NCBI GenBank assembly: GCA_030770535.1
Contig: JASVEC010000043.1
Location: 248,001-312,000, forward strand
DNA from: Batkoa obscura
Lineage: Eukaryota; Entomophthoromycota; Entomophthoromycetes; Entomophthorales; Batkoaceae
DNA length: 64,000 nucleotides
Direction of reading: 5' to 3'
Shown here: positions 48,008 through 58,087 of the stretch, in pieces
Numbering within the stretch: the first letter of the stretch is position 1
Layout of the letters: each line of letters starts with the position of its first letter
Position numbers and translations under genes: made by a program
The notes under the pieces: model-generated
What the model was told of the DNA's origin: nothing
What the model saw: the letters and a program-made list of their open reading frames with translations, nothing else
The model's database searches: none

Positions 48008-48148
48008 TTCTACTTAAAAATAAAAAATAAAAAATTCAACTCAGAAATAAATATAAGCAATTACTTAGATTAGCTGACGTAATTCAGTAAATCAAGTTGA
48101 AATCCCACAAAATAGTACAGCAATTTTATAGTTTTACTATCATTGATC
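48008..48148. promoter_or_regulatory. Compact bidirectional promoter of RPT2 and GCP2
   Basis: 141 bases between divergent start codons. TGACGTAA, a CRE/ATF-type octamer, lies at 48075-48082 near the middle. The yeast proteasome element GGTGGCAAA is not present. Confidence 0.5.
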
Positions 48149-50565
48149 ATGGCATATTATGATTATAGTAAAACAAAGCTAAAACAAGAAGATAAACTAG
48201 AAGGTATAAGGTACAAATAGACAAATTACAACAATAATACTTACGTCTTTTTAAAATTAGTACCATTTCAATCATCATCCATCTATAAACTTCCAATCAA
48301 CGAATTATCACATGATCCCATAGACGATGAAATAAACCAGTTAACAGATCATGAAAAAGAGAGCTTAATCATTGAAGACCTGTTATCAATTTTAATAGGG
48401 TTTGATGGGGAATACCTGTATATTGAAAAGGCGATCGACTTTAAACAAAGTCATGAAGAAATAGATTATGACTTAAGATTAGATATCAGTAACAGTCAAT
48501 TAGAATTATTAAGTAGGATAACACCGACAGCAAGACATTATAACAGTATTTCGAAGTTTTGTCATCTATTTTCAAGTCACGAGTTTGGGTATGTTAACCA
48601 CGCTTTAGTAGCAAGTATCAAAGAGATGTTGAAAGAATATACGGTATTGATTAACCAACTTGAATACGAGCATAGAAATAATGTTGGTTTTACATTGCAA
48701 AAGTTCTGGTTTTATTTCCACCCATCAATCAAAACTTTGAAATTGATTCGTACTTTGATTTTAACTTTTTATAATATTCCAGACTTAACTTGGGATATGT
48801 TTTTTAAAACTCAAGTTCCTTATCAAATAAAAGGGGGGTTTGTACTGGATATTATCTTTGATCACTTTAGAAAACATAAAGGGTAGGTTCAGTAATTTTT
48901 TACATATAGAGTATTTTAACTTTGATTTATTATAGAGATGATGATGCTAGTGAATTGTATGAATACTTATTTACACTCAGTTCCAAACCATATCTGAAAA
49001 TAATTAATAGCTGGATATATGAGGGTATCATCAATGACTTTTATCAAGAGTTTTTTATAGCGGAAAAAGAAAAGATAGGATTCGAAGAAAGTTTGGAATT
49101 TTACTGGGAAAGCAAGTTTGTTGTACAAAATGAAAAAGTACCAAGGTTTTTATGTAATCATATCGATATGCTATTGTCTGCTGGGAAGTTAATCAATGTT
49201 ATCAAGACATGTAATGTGGATTTCGTTCCATTGAAGCCTCTATTAAATATTGAGGAATTGGATCCTTCTGTCCCTATATCACCTCAACAGTAAGGTGTTT
49301 TTATGCTTGCTTATTATGTATTAATCACTCTTTGTTAGGTATTTTAATGAAATTCAAAGGGCTTACCATCATTCAAATCAAGAATTCATCAAATTAATAT
49401 TTGATAAATTAATCAAACAATTAAGGTAAGATATAATAAAAACAATATAATATAGTACAAATAATGTAATTATTTTAGATGCTTCAAAAGATATTTCTTT
49501 TTAGAACAATCGGATTTTTTTACCCACTTTTTAGATTTAGCCAGTGAAGATTTAATAAAACCAGCAAGGATTGTTTCAACAACAAAAATCCAATCTTTAT
49601 TTGATTTATCCCTAAGAAACCCGAGTTCTGTTACATATAATGATCCATTTAAAGATAAATTAGAAATCTTATTCACACATACTAAATTAATAGATCTCAT
49701 TAACAACATCTCATTAAATGACCAATCCGAGCAACACGGAACGCCAAAAATGGAAGGTAATGTATTAGAACAGGAGATGGAACCGCCATTGCCTATGTCG
49801 GGTATCGAAGCATTTTCAATAAAATGTCAAACTGAATTTCCAGTCTTTTTAGCCATTACAAAAAATGACACTCATCATTATCAAATTATCTTTCGAAATT
49901 TAATGTTGTTAAAACATGTAGAACAATTATTGGGCAACTCTTTTATCGAACATACCAAGTTTCGTAGACTGATAGCAAGTTCCAAACATGATCCTGTAGC
50001 CAACCCATGGCAAGCCCAAATCCATACGTTACAAAATAGGATGTTAAATTTTATTCAATCATTACTGTATTATATCTCTTTTGAAGTTTTAGAACCCAAT
50101 TATCAACAGCTTGAAGTTAAACTTCATCATTGTACTACACTGGAACAGATCCATAAGGAACATATCAATTTTTTGAAAACCTGCTTTCTACAGTCTACAC
50201 TATTAAATAGTAAACTTTATGGTATCATAAACAAAATTGTAAGATCTTGCTTAAGATTTATTCAGTTTACTAAGAAAGTAAATAAATTGGATGTCCCAGA
50301 AAGAAGGGATGTTGATCCAGCAAGTTCTATTGATGTATATAAATATCTTAGTCATTTTGAGTATCATTTTTTATATCATGTCAAGCTACTTCTTGATGGT
50401 TTGCATTATTATGCTGCTTTAGGAAACCCTTGTTACCTATCTTTGGCACTTAAAATTGATTTTAATAATTATTATAATGACCTCGAACTATCTATCAATC
50501 CACCCTCCTCTGCTTCTTCTTTGTCTATTCCTAATTCGCCACTATTCGCAGACCATTCTTTTTAA
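48149..50565 (+). CDS. GCP2: Gamma-tubulin complex component 2 (GCP2/Spc97/Alp4)
   Basis: Five exons, 48149-48203, 48261-48882, 48936-49289, 49339-49425 and 49479-50565, give 734 residues. GCP2 pairs with GCP3 and gamma-tubulin to nucleate microtubules at the spindle pole. Grip1 signatures: LIIEDLLSILIGFDGEYLYIE, the FGYVNHALVASIKEMLKEY block, LQKFWFYFHPSIKTLK, then YFEVLEKW-like YLKIINSWIYEGIINDFY. Grip2: GIEAFSIKCQTEFPVFLAIT, LLKHVEQLLG, LQNRMLNFIQSLLYYISFEVLEP and the final LALKIDFNNYY. The match to human GCP2 is continuous through both halves, so GCP2 is preferred over GCP3. It is shorter than animal GCP2 (~900) mainly at the N terminus. Confidence 0.93.
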
Positions 50566-50717
50566 ATTAATATTTGAAAGCTATTAAAATTATTTAAGTA
50601 GTGAATGTTTTTGTTGGAGTTTTATAGTATTGGCTTTGTTTGGATTACATATTTTTTCCCGTTTTTCATTAATCATACTAGAACAAAAAGGTATTTTCAT
50701 ATGCTTGTTTATTATTA

Positions 50718-50820
50718 TATGGGGCTATTTTTTTTGGTTTCATTATTTTTCCATTTTTTAAGCACTATTTGAGTGGAAAGGTTGTAGTAAAATTCTTAAA
50801 CAAAAAAATACATCCCCATA
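50718..50820 (-). mobile_element. MITE-like element, copy 11 (inverted)
   Basis: TATGGGGCTATT start, GGTTTCATTATTTTTCCAT arm, GCACTATTTGAGTGG centre, end ATACATCCCCATA. It lies 150 bases after the GCP2 stop codon, so it may enter the transcript's 3' part. Confidence 0.88.
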
Positions 50821-51436
50821 TTTTTTAAGTGAGTTATTTTTATTATTTAAAGCAATTGTTGCATTAACCTGATCTTTTGAATTTTTTTACTCTTATTTAA
50901 TTTAACAATATTATTATTTTTTCAAAAATAAACAAAGTCAAAAAAATAGCAGTGGTATTTTAAATAAAATAAAAATAAAAGATAAAACCAAAGTGTATAA
51001 TAAATACAAAAACATTTCTAATATTCAAATGGTTATAAAATTTACAGCCTAAACAAAAAAGGAGCAAAAAAAGATAAAATTTTATTCATTTATTTGAGTA
51101 AAGATAACATTTCATTGAATTAAACTTGTCTAAATCATTCAACATGTGAATAAGATAGGATTATAAACATCCTAATTATTTGATTTACTATTCAATAAAA
51201 CTATATAAATCATAAAAATAGATTCAGTTAAAGTTAAAGTAATTGATTATTCTCCTTTTGGCCAATTAGTCACCTCTGTTTTAATACTGAAAACCATTAA
51301 ACACCTTAAAACAACCTAATTTAGTTGAGCTGTTCTTTTGGTTCAGTAAAAAGCAACTCATGCTTATTGAACTAAAGTTAATAAAATAAAAGTAAAAATA
51401 AGAATATTTGTACATTTATTTGAAATAAAGAAATTA

Positions 51437-51528
51437 TATGGGAACCTTTTTTCAACTTCATCATTTTTTACATCTTTTGAGCACTATTTGAGTGGAAAAA
51501 ATAATGAAGTCAAAAAAACATTCCCATG
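51437..51528. mobile_element. MITE-like element, copy 12 (symmetrised variant)
   Basis: TATGGGAACC start and ACATTCCCATG end. Both arms carry the TTCAT/ATGAA-type end (AACTTCATCATTTTTT left, AAAATAATGAAGTC right) and the GTTTAAGAATTTTAC arm is missing, so it folds into a better hairpin than other copies. Confidence 0.75.
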
Positions 51529-51602
51529 TCCTTATATTATTGGGGAGAAATGAGAAGTAAAAGTTTTTGCGTCAAATATATAGGTCACAAATTAAGACCC
51601 CT

Positions 51603-52277
51603 CTAAGATAAAATCAAAATAGCTACTTTTGTAACCTCAAAATGATTTCTAATTTGAGTCTGGTAGCTTATAATATGACCAAGTATAATTAATAGTATAG
51701 TTTCCGGTACTTTTATCTGGCTCTTTTCATAATTGAAGTTACATGCTTTAAAATGGATAGAGTTTAATTTAATTTTTGAGATTTCCTGGTCATCATTATT
51801 TCCGACTATTTCCCACGATCCACACAATTTATTATAGTATATAATATACGATTGGTGATACCCATTGTATTGATAGTTCAACTCAAATAGTTTACCATTC
51901 TTTGTTTCAAGCTTGATGTTTTGATAGTTTGCTTTTTCTGAGTTATCATTACTACCTAATTTAATATTCCATTTTAGTAGCTTTTGGTTTGAAGATGATT
52001 CACTTAATGAGGCTAATTGTTCCTTATTTTCCGTCGTGAGCTTAGAATGTAAATAATTTTTACTCTTGAACTTCAGATTTTTAGTATCTTCTCCACAGAC
52101 TCTTTTAATCAATAGGTAATTTAAGGCTGTTAATTTTTTTTCAGTAATCTCATAGGCAATATCACCATCAGTACACCAGTTGGAATAAGGAATTAAAGTA
52201 GAAAGGGAGTCACTAAATTCCACCTTTTTATATACTTTATTTTGTTGGAATCTACTTAAAAAGGACTCTAATAGCAT
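51603..52277 (-). CDS. Four-member family protein A (unknown function)
   Basis: Single-exon 224-residue protein, no signal peptide. Its layout is shared with three neighbours (53773, 55909, 58088): short basic start with K-V-Y-K, LIP-S-W near residue 30, the conserved beta-rich stretch YEITEKKLTALNYLLIKR, LKFKSK and SKLTTENKEQLASLSE, a KWNIKL strand, and a C-terminal hydrophobic helix PETILLIILGHIISYQ. The order of strands ending in a buried helix recalls the tubby C-terminal-like/LURP-one-related fold; this is an inference without search support. A shared promoter module lies upstream (TATAAATA at 52336-52343, CGGGGAGATA at 52411-52420). Bases 51872-52213 are identical to part of the gene at 53773. 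It is the only member on the minus strand. Confidence 0.85.
   Translation of the reverse strand: MLLESFLSRFQQNKVYKKVEFSDSLSTLIPYSNWCTDGDIAYEITEKKLTALNYLLIKRVCGEDTKNLKFKSKNYLHSKLTTENKEQLASLSESSSNQKLLKWNIKLGSNDNSEKANYQNIKLETKNGKLFELNYQYNGYHQSYIIYYNKLCGSWEIVGNNDDQEISKIKLNSIHFKACNFNYEKSQIKVPETILLIILGHIISYQTQIRNHFEVTKVAILILS
51872..52213 (-). repeat. 342-bp tract identical to 53837-54178 (inverted copy)
   Basis: Base-by-base reading shows the same 342 bases on the minus strand here and the plus strand at 53837-54178, with immediate divergence on both sides although both flanks are also homologous coding sequence. This is the signature of gene conversion. Confidence 0.9.
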
Positions 52278-52335
52278 ATCATAAAATAAAAAGTTTATTA
52301 TTTATTATTTATTACTTTTTTTTGACTCTGTTGTC

Positions 52336-52420
52336 TATTTATACCACTTTTATTTTCATAATTTACTTTCGGATAGCTTTTTCTAAATTTCTTAATTTGG
52401 TATTTTTTTTTATCTCCCCG
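52336..52420 (-). promoter_or_regulatory. Promoter module of family gene A
   Basis: On the minus strand: CGGGGAGATA (52411-52420), then TATAAATA (52336-52343) 59 bases before the ATG, followed by GACAAC as in the gene at 53773. Confidence 0.7.
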
Positions 52421-53630
52421 TAATCCTGCTAATATTAGGACAAAAAATTGCTCTAATTCATATACAGTATTAAAATTATGTTTAATTTAGTTTATGAGAA
52501 ATTATAGCTTATTAAATTTATTGGAATATAATAAGTTTTAAATACAACTTAGTAACACAATATTACTATTGTTTTTATCAACCCTTTTAACTTTTAATTT
52601 AATATAGATATATTCTTTTTGTTCAAGAATTATACTGATAATTTTTGCACTCAATATCACTCAAAATGAACAAATAAATGAAACTAAAAACATATCCTAA
52701 TATTAAAGTATTAATTATTTTGATAACTAATAATTGATACGATTACGCCAAATTTTTATTATTTACAATAAAGGGCAAAATAAATATTATTTATGTTTAA
52801 AGATATGGATACAGCTTTCAGGTTTAATATAAAAAACATAGTGTTCATATTTAGTACTCCACAGTACCATAGATTAGCTTCCTATTAATTATTTTGGGAA
52901 GCTATATAACCCTTTGTTTAAGAGATAAATTCATTTAATAGTTGGTTAAGATCTAGAATATTTGTTATAATTAGTTTATAATGAATTGAATGTTAAGTCT
53001 CCTTATTGTAATTTTTTTTTTCAATCTCGCTTTATCAAAAAGCCAAACTACTTAATTAGTAGTGAGAGTATTTATAATTTTAATCAAGTTATTAAACTCA
53101 CCTGGGTTTATTCAATAACAGTTAGTTGCTACAAACGAAGTTAAGTTTAACTTACCAAATTTAGCAATTTATTTATCTCCCCGATCAAATATTTGTTAAC
53201 TATCCAAAATTAGTAGTTCTTAGGCTAATTTAAGATACTTTACAAATTTGAATACTTTGACTAATATAATAAATTCCAGGGTTAAGTTTGGAGTATTATC
53301 AAGTTTGGTTTTGATATAATATATGTTCAACCAAACTGCTCGCTGCGGATGGTACATATTTTAACATTATGTTACATTATTGACCATGATATATTGAGTT
53401 AGATGTTATACCAAAATTTTAATTTTTGATAGATTTACAGGACTGTAGGGTTTTTAAAGTTCAAACTCTACATAATAGTATTATAACGCTATTTATGTAT
53501 TGATTTAAAAATAAAAGCACAGTGTTGTATTAAACTTCAATAAAATTAGACTTACTAGAATGTAAAATGCTCAGAATTCTAAAAAGTTGTAAATAAATTA
53601 AAATTACTTTGTTATGAAATTTGATGAATT
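52421..53630. other. Spacer between divergent family genes A and B
   Basis: It holds a decayed MITE (52602-52702) and, at 53174-53183, an inverted CGGGGAGATA. Bases ~53150-53350 resemble ~55365-55560 upstream of the third gene (shared TTATCTCCCC, TTAAGTTTGGA and TTAACATT landmarks), so the duplicated unit included upstream DNA. Confidence 0.5.
52602..52702 (+). mobile_element. MITE-like element, copy 13 (decayed)
   Basis: Recognisable TTTTTGTTCAAGAATTATAC, TGATAATTTTTGCACTC and an AAACATATCC end, with much divergence. Confidence 0.55.
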
Positions 53631-53718
53631 CGGGGAGATAGAGAAATAGACTAATTAAGTAATTGTAAAAAGTGAGCCTAAATTGAAGTAAAATCAAGAA
53701 ATAAAGACAGTATAAATA
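53631..53718 (+). promoter_or_regulatory. Promoter module of family gene B
   Basis: CGGGGAGATA at 53631-53640 and TATAAATA at 53711-53718, preceded by GACAG and followed by GACAAC. TATA to ATG is 62 bases. Confidence 0.7.
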
Positions 53719-53772
53719 GACAACAAGATTAAAACAAATACAATAAAAATAACAAGCATTCAAATATATACT

Positions 53773-54441
53773 ATGTCATTAAGATCCTTAGGAATGAAAT
53801 TCAGAAAAAACAAAGTATACAAAGAAGAGAATTTCGGTGACTCCCTTTCTACTTTAATTCCTTATTCCAACTGGTGTACTGATGGTGATATTGCCTATGA
53901 GATTACTGAAAAAAAATTAACAGCCTTAAATTACCTATTGATTAAAAGAGTCTGTGGAGAAGATACTAAAAATCTGAAGTTCAAGAGTAAAAATTATTTA
54001 CATTCTAAGCTCACGACGGAAAATAAGGAACAATTAGCCTCATTAAGTGAATCATCTTCAAACCAAAAGCTACTAAAATGGAATATTAAATTAGGTAGTA
54101 ATGATAACTCAGAAAAAGCAAACTATCAAAACATCAAGCTTGAAACAAAGAATGGTAAACTATTTGAGTTGAACTATCTACATGTTGGTAGTCAAGAATC
54201 ATATACTATAAGTTATAGCAACTCAGGTAGGTCATGGGAAATCGTAAAGAAGGACATAGGCCAAGAAGGTTTAAAACTTGAAATAGATTCACTTCAACTT
54301 AAAGTTTGCAGACTCCATTTCCAAATGAGCCAAATGAGATTTCCAGAGCCCATATTGTTAATCGTACTTAGTCATATCATTAGTTATCAAAGTCAAATCC
54401 TTGATCATTTTACAAGCCCAAAGTTGAATATTTCATTTTAG
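53773..54441 (+). CDS. Four-member family protein B (unknown function)
   Basis: Single-exon 222-residue protein, no signal peptide. It is identical in protein sequence to member A from S-L-S-T-L-I-P to F-E-L-N-Y (about 113 residues), then diverges. Conserved: KVYKEE start, YSNWCTDGDI, the EITEKKLTALNYLLIKR strand pair, SKLTTENKEQ and the hydrophobic C-terminal helix PEPILLIVLSHIISYQ. Charged and Ser/Asn rich, so it is probably a soluble intracellular protein, with the last helix buried. Function not recognised; a tubby/LURP-one-like fold is the best guess. The ATG fits the TATA spacing of the other members. Confidence 0.87.
   Translation: MSLRSLGMKFRKNKVYKEENFGDSLSTLIPYSNWCTDGDIAYEITEKKLTALNYLLIKRVCGEDTKNLKFKSKNYLHSKLTTENKEQLASLSESSSNQKLLKWNIKLGSNDNSEKANYQNIKLETKNGKLFELNYLHVGSQESYTISYSNSGRSWEIVKKDIGQEGLKLEIDSLQLKVCRLHFQMSQMRFPEPILLIVLSHIISYQSQILDHFTSPKLNISF
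53837..54178 (+). repeat. 342-bp tract identical to 51872-52213 (inverted copy)
   Basis: Plus-strand partner of the identical tract in gene A. It begins GTGACTCCC and ends GTTGAACTATC. No indel. Confidence 0.9.
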
Positions 54442-54795
54442 GTTTATAAGTATGTATTTACCATATCTTTTATGTAACCTAATCAAGGGCTTGTATCACC
54501 CATATTTTCTACAACTTATGTTAATTATTATTTTTTAAATAAACTCTATGAAATATGAGTTTTGCTTTTTAGAGTTTCAAAGTTTACTATATTAAAAAGG
54601 ATAAATATTACTTTATTGAGATAAAAGCGAGCTCAAAGCAAGTTAGATTTACTTAACTTTATGATTTATAATTAAAACCGAAGTGTTTAGTGAACCAGGT
54701 GAGGATTGTTCTTTGTATCAATTTTAAATAATTTAGGTTTCATTGTAATTAACTCAAGCGAATTATGACCTTTTAACTGCTTATTTGAGAGAAGA

Positions 54796-54897
54796 TATAA
54801 GGATATATTTTTTTGTTTAAGAATTTTATTAACAATCTTTTCACTCAAATAGCGCTTAAAAAATGGGAAGCAATGAAATCAAAAAAACATCCCCGTA
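54796..54897 (+). mobile_element. MITE-like element, copy 14
   Basis: TATAAGGATATATT start, GTTTAAGAATTTTATTAAC arm, CACTCAAATAGCGCTTAAAA centre, end ACATCCCCGTA. Confidence 0.85.
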
Positions 54898-55048
54898 TTT
54901 AGCTAAAACTAATTTAAAATCTAAGGATCTAGGCTTTAAAAAAATTGTTCAAAAATTACTTGATTGTAAGATTACCAAATAAATTACCAATTTTCTTGGA
55001 TTGATTGTATTATGTTTTTCAATTTCAATTTAACTTTATTTTTATAAA

Positions 55049-55151
55049 ATAGGGATGTATTTTTGTGTTTAAGAATTTTACCAAAAATTTTCCGCTCAAA
55101 TAGTGTTTAAAAGATGGAAAAAGTAATGAAGCTAAAAAAAACACTCCCAAA
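55049..55151 (+). mobile_element. MITE-like element, copy 15
   Basis: ATAGGGATGTATTTTTG start, GCTCAAATAGTGTTTAAAAG centre, GATGGAAAAAGTAATGAAGC arm, end ACACTCCCAAAT. Confidence 0.85.
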
Positions 55152-55784
55152 TGTTATATTTTTGCATTAAATTACTAAAACATATTATTTAAATGAACGA
55201 GATTCTTTAATCATTATATATAATAATTAATATATTGTGATAAAATAATATTGAATCATTTATGTTTTTTACATATTTGATTAATAATAGAGCGTAGTAT
55301 TTATTATTTTACATTTAATTTTATACACAATTAGTCAAAAGCGAGTCTATTAGCCATTTGCCAATTTTAGTAGTTTATTTATCTCCCCAATCAAAATTTT
55401 TGTAAGCTAGCCAGAATAATGACTTGAAGTCAAATTGGGGATATTTTAAAAATTAATTCAATAAAGATTAAGTTTGGATACTAAAATGTGACTTATATCT
55501 AATTAAATAATTTGCTGCGAATAAAGGGTTTTTAACATTGTATTATGAATTTTTAACTGTGTTATAATGAAAATATAGTATTTTAGTATTATCCTTAAGT
55601 TTACAATAGTCTTTAAGGGTTTCAGTCGAACTTTAAAGGAATTGAGGTTTATATGATAACATTGTTAAACTATTATATTCTGTAAATTCCAAAAAACTTT
55701 GATTCATCAAAGCATGCTGGTAGACAGGATTCTAGGAAACTGCGTATTAATTTTAAGATTTTTTTTTCATTGATGATAATAGCC

Positions 55785-55853
55785 CGGGGAGATAAAAAAA
55801 TGGACTTATTTAGTAATTATAAAAAAGTATAAGAAATCAAGACAGTATAAATA
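55785..55853 (+). promoter_or_regulatory. Promoter module of family gene C
   Basis: CGGGGAGATA at 55785-55794 and TATAAATA at 55846-55853, again preceded by GACAG. TATA to the ATG at 55909 is 63 bases. Confidence 0.7.
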
Positions 55854-55908
55854 AGCAACTAAATTACATAAAATAAAATAAAAAATAACAATTATTTAAA
55901 TGTATAAC

Positions 55909-56577
55909 ATGGTATTAGAGTCATTAATAAAAAAATTCCGAAAACATAAAGTGTACAAAGAGGAAGCATTCGCTGCAACATTTTCTACCTTAATCCCTTA
56001 CTCCAATTGGTGCGCTGAGGGTGATATTGTCTATGAGATTACTGAAAAGAGGTTGACGGCCTTGAATTATTTTTTGATTAAAAGAAGCTGTGATGGTACT
56101 GTTAAGAGCTTGAAATTTAAGAGTAAGAACTATTTAAACTCTAAGCTCACGACGGAAAATAAGGAACAATTAGCCTCATTGAGTGAATCATCATTAAGTC
56201 AGAAACTTATAAAATGGGATATTAAGCTACATGATAAAAGTAACATAGAAAAGTTGCAGTATCAAAGCATTAAATTGGAAACGAAAGATGGGAAGTTGTT
56301 TGCGCTGAGTTATCTAGATAATGGGATTCAACAGTCTTATGTGATAAATCATAACAATTTAAGTAAATCGTGGGAAATCGTGGGAAATAACGATGATCAG
56401 GAAACATTAAAATTTGAATTGGATTCAATCCAGTTTAGAGTTTGTAAATTAAATTTCCAAACAAGTCAGATAAAGGTGCCGGAACCTATATTGCTAATCG
56501 TGCTTGGTCATATCATTAGTTATCAAAACCAAATCGCAGACCATTTTGCACACTCAATAGTAACTATTTCAATCTAG
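55909..56577 (+). CDS. Four-member family protein C (unknown function)
   Basis: Single-exon protein of 222 residues from the second ATG (55909, MVLESL), which matches the MLLESF and MSLRSL starts of A and B; an ATG three codons upstream (55900) would give 225. It shares the family blocks YSNWCAEGDI, YEITEKRLTALNYFLIKR, SKLTTENKEQLASLSE, KWDIKL and the C-terminal helix PEPILLIVLGHIISYQ. It also shares V-G-N-N-D-D-Q-E with member A but not with B, so the copies look like mosaics. About 41 bases around 56140-56180 are identical to A and B at DNA level. Function unknown. Confidence 0.86.
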   Translation: MVLESLIKKFRKHKVYKEEAFAATFSTLIPYSNWCAEGDIVYEITEKRLTALNYFLIKRSCDGTVKSLKFKSKNYLNSKLTTENKEQLASLSESSLSQKLIKWDIKLHDKSNIEKLQYQSIKLETKDGKLFALSYLDNGIQQSYVINHNNLSKSWEIVGNNDDQETLKFELDSIQFRVCKLNFQTSQIKVPEPILLIVLGHIISYQNQIADHFAHSIVTISI

Positions 56578-56938
56578 ACTAAATGGCTTGTATTTTTCAT
56601 ACCTTCTCTATAGTATTCTCATAATTCTATTTGCTCATATCTTTTCCGTGATCTAATTTAACACTATTTTTAAATAAACTTTACAAAAACATTACTATTT
56701 GGCATTTTAACATTCTCTTCAAAAATTCTTTAATCTGGAATAATAGATATACTCAATCAATATAGAATGGAAACAAAAAAGAATACCCAAGGTATACTGA
56801 TGTTTCTAATATTAAATAACTTATTTAATAAATGAGAAGAATGCTATTAAATTATCTAAAATTTAAAAATATTTTATTTTGTATAATTTCATAATTAACA
56901 ACTTGATTTATTCTAAGCTTTCACATGGCTTAACTTTA

Positions 56939-57042
56939 TATGGGGATATATTTTTATGTTTAAGAGTTTTATTAACAAATTTTCCGCTTAAATAACGCTT
57001 AAAAAATGGAAAAATAATGAAGTCAAAAAAGACATCCCCATA
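56939..57042 (+). mobile_element. MITE-like element, copy 16
   Basis: TATGGGGATATATT start, GTTTAAGAGTTTTATTAAC arm, TTAAATAACGCTTAAAAAAT centre, end GACATCCCCATA. The termini pair. Confidence 0.88.
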
Positions 57043-57387
57043 TACTAAATGATTGAAATCATTTCTTAATTACATAATACATTTTTTAAAAAGCCTTGAA
57101 GGAGCCAGAGGCTACCAAGTATTTTATTATTGAGGTAAAAGTTCATAAAGGATTGTGTGACTGATAAGAATATAGCTGGAAAGGAGTGGAGATGAAGAAG
57201 AAAGGAATTATATAATTGTGGAGAAAAACTCTAGCTCAACTTGATCAGCTTTGGGGTTGAATAAGGGCTATACTTAACGACTATAAACTCTAATTACGTA
57301 ATATTTTTTAGAAATCATAGGATTTCTATAGCATCATAGTTATACCATTTTAAATAACAAATTTAAATTAAGATTTTTTATCAACAT

Positions 57388-57492
57388 ATGGGGGTGTTTT
57401 CTTTGATTTCATTACTTTTTCATTTTTTTAAAGCACTATTTGAGTGGAAAGACTGTTAGTAAAATTCTCAAACAAAAAAATACATCCCCATA
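57388..57492 (-). mobile_element. MITE-like element, copy 17 (inverted)
   Basis: TATGGGGGTGTTTTC start, GATTTCATTACTTTTTCAT arm, GTGGAAAGACTGTTAGTAAA right arm, end ATACATCCCCATA. 105 bases. Confidence 0.9.
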
Positions 57493-57729
57493 TAACTAAT
57501 CTTAACATTTTAACGCTTTAACTCTTATATCATTTTGATTTTATTGAGAGATCTGTTAATATCATTTATAAAAAAGAAATAAAAATATACTGCGCAAGTT
57601 CAAATAAACATGATAAATACAATACTTCTAGAACTCATCATAATAAAATGATCTACAATTAACTATTACTTTTTCATTTATTATAACACGCAGTAGTACT
57701 TTTGAGACAAAACAAATACTATTTCTATA

Positions 57730-57833
57730 TATGGGAATGCATTTTTGTATTTAAGAATTTCACTAACAATTTTTCTACTCAAATAACACTTAATAGATAA
57801 AAAAAGTGATGAAGCCAGAAAAATATCCCTATA
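57730..57833 (+). mobile_element. MITE-like element, copy 18
   Basis: TATGGGAATGCATTTTTG start, TTTCACTAACAATTTTTC arm, CAAATAACACTTAATAGA centre, end AATATCCCTATA. About 100 bases before the gene D promoter motif. Confidence 0.85.
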
Positions 57834-57936
57834 TACTAACAATCCATTATGAGCCAATACAAAAAAACTCATTATAACTATGTAAATCAGAATATCCTCT
57901 AGACTCAACAGACTTTTTGAATTTTTTTAAATAAAC

Positions 57937-58041
57937 CGGGGAGAATCCAATGCTACTCCCAAAAAAGTCTAAAGGCTTTTCATTTATCCGAAAGTATCAA
58001 GTTTTGAAAACTGCGAAGTCAACATATCAGCACTATAAAAA
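57937..58041 (+). promoter_or_regulatory. Promoter module of family gene D
   Basis: CGGGGAGA at 57937-57944 and TATAAAAA at 58034-58041, 54 bases before the ATG. The spacing between the two motifs is longer than in A-C. Confidence 0.6.
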
Positions 58042-58087
58042 GATAAAGAAATATAGTCAATAGGTATAGTAAAATTCAATCTTGATA

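Larger units (their letters stand above)
50566..51602. other. Spacer with two MITE copies
   Basis: Besides the elements at 50718-50820 and 51437-51528 there is only AT-rich DNA without coding signal. Confidence 0.5.
54442..55784. other. Spacer between family genes B and C
   Basis: Contains two MITEs (54796-54897, 55049-55151) and, at ~55365-55560, a diverged duplicate of the region upstream of gene B, including TTATCTCCCC at 55379-55388. Confidence 0.5.
56578..57936. other. Spacer with three MITE copies
   Basis: The elements at 56939-57042, 57388-57492 and 57730-57833 occupy nearly a quarter of the spacer. The rest is AT-rich and shows no gene. Confidence 0.5.

Noticed and set aside
57681-57908. 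Open frame of 75 codons on the minus strand
   Set aside because: It runs through MITE copy 18 and is low-complexity.
58082-58087. Start of family gene D two codons earlier
   Set aside because: That start would be TTG; the first ATG at 58088 matches the length and TATA spacing of the paralogues.
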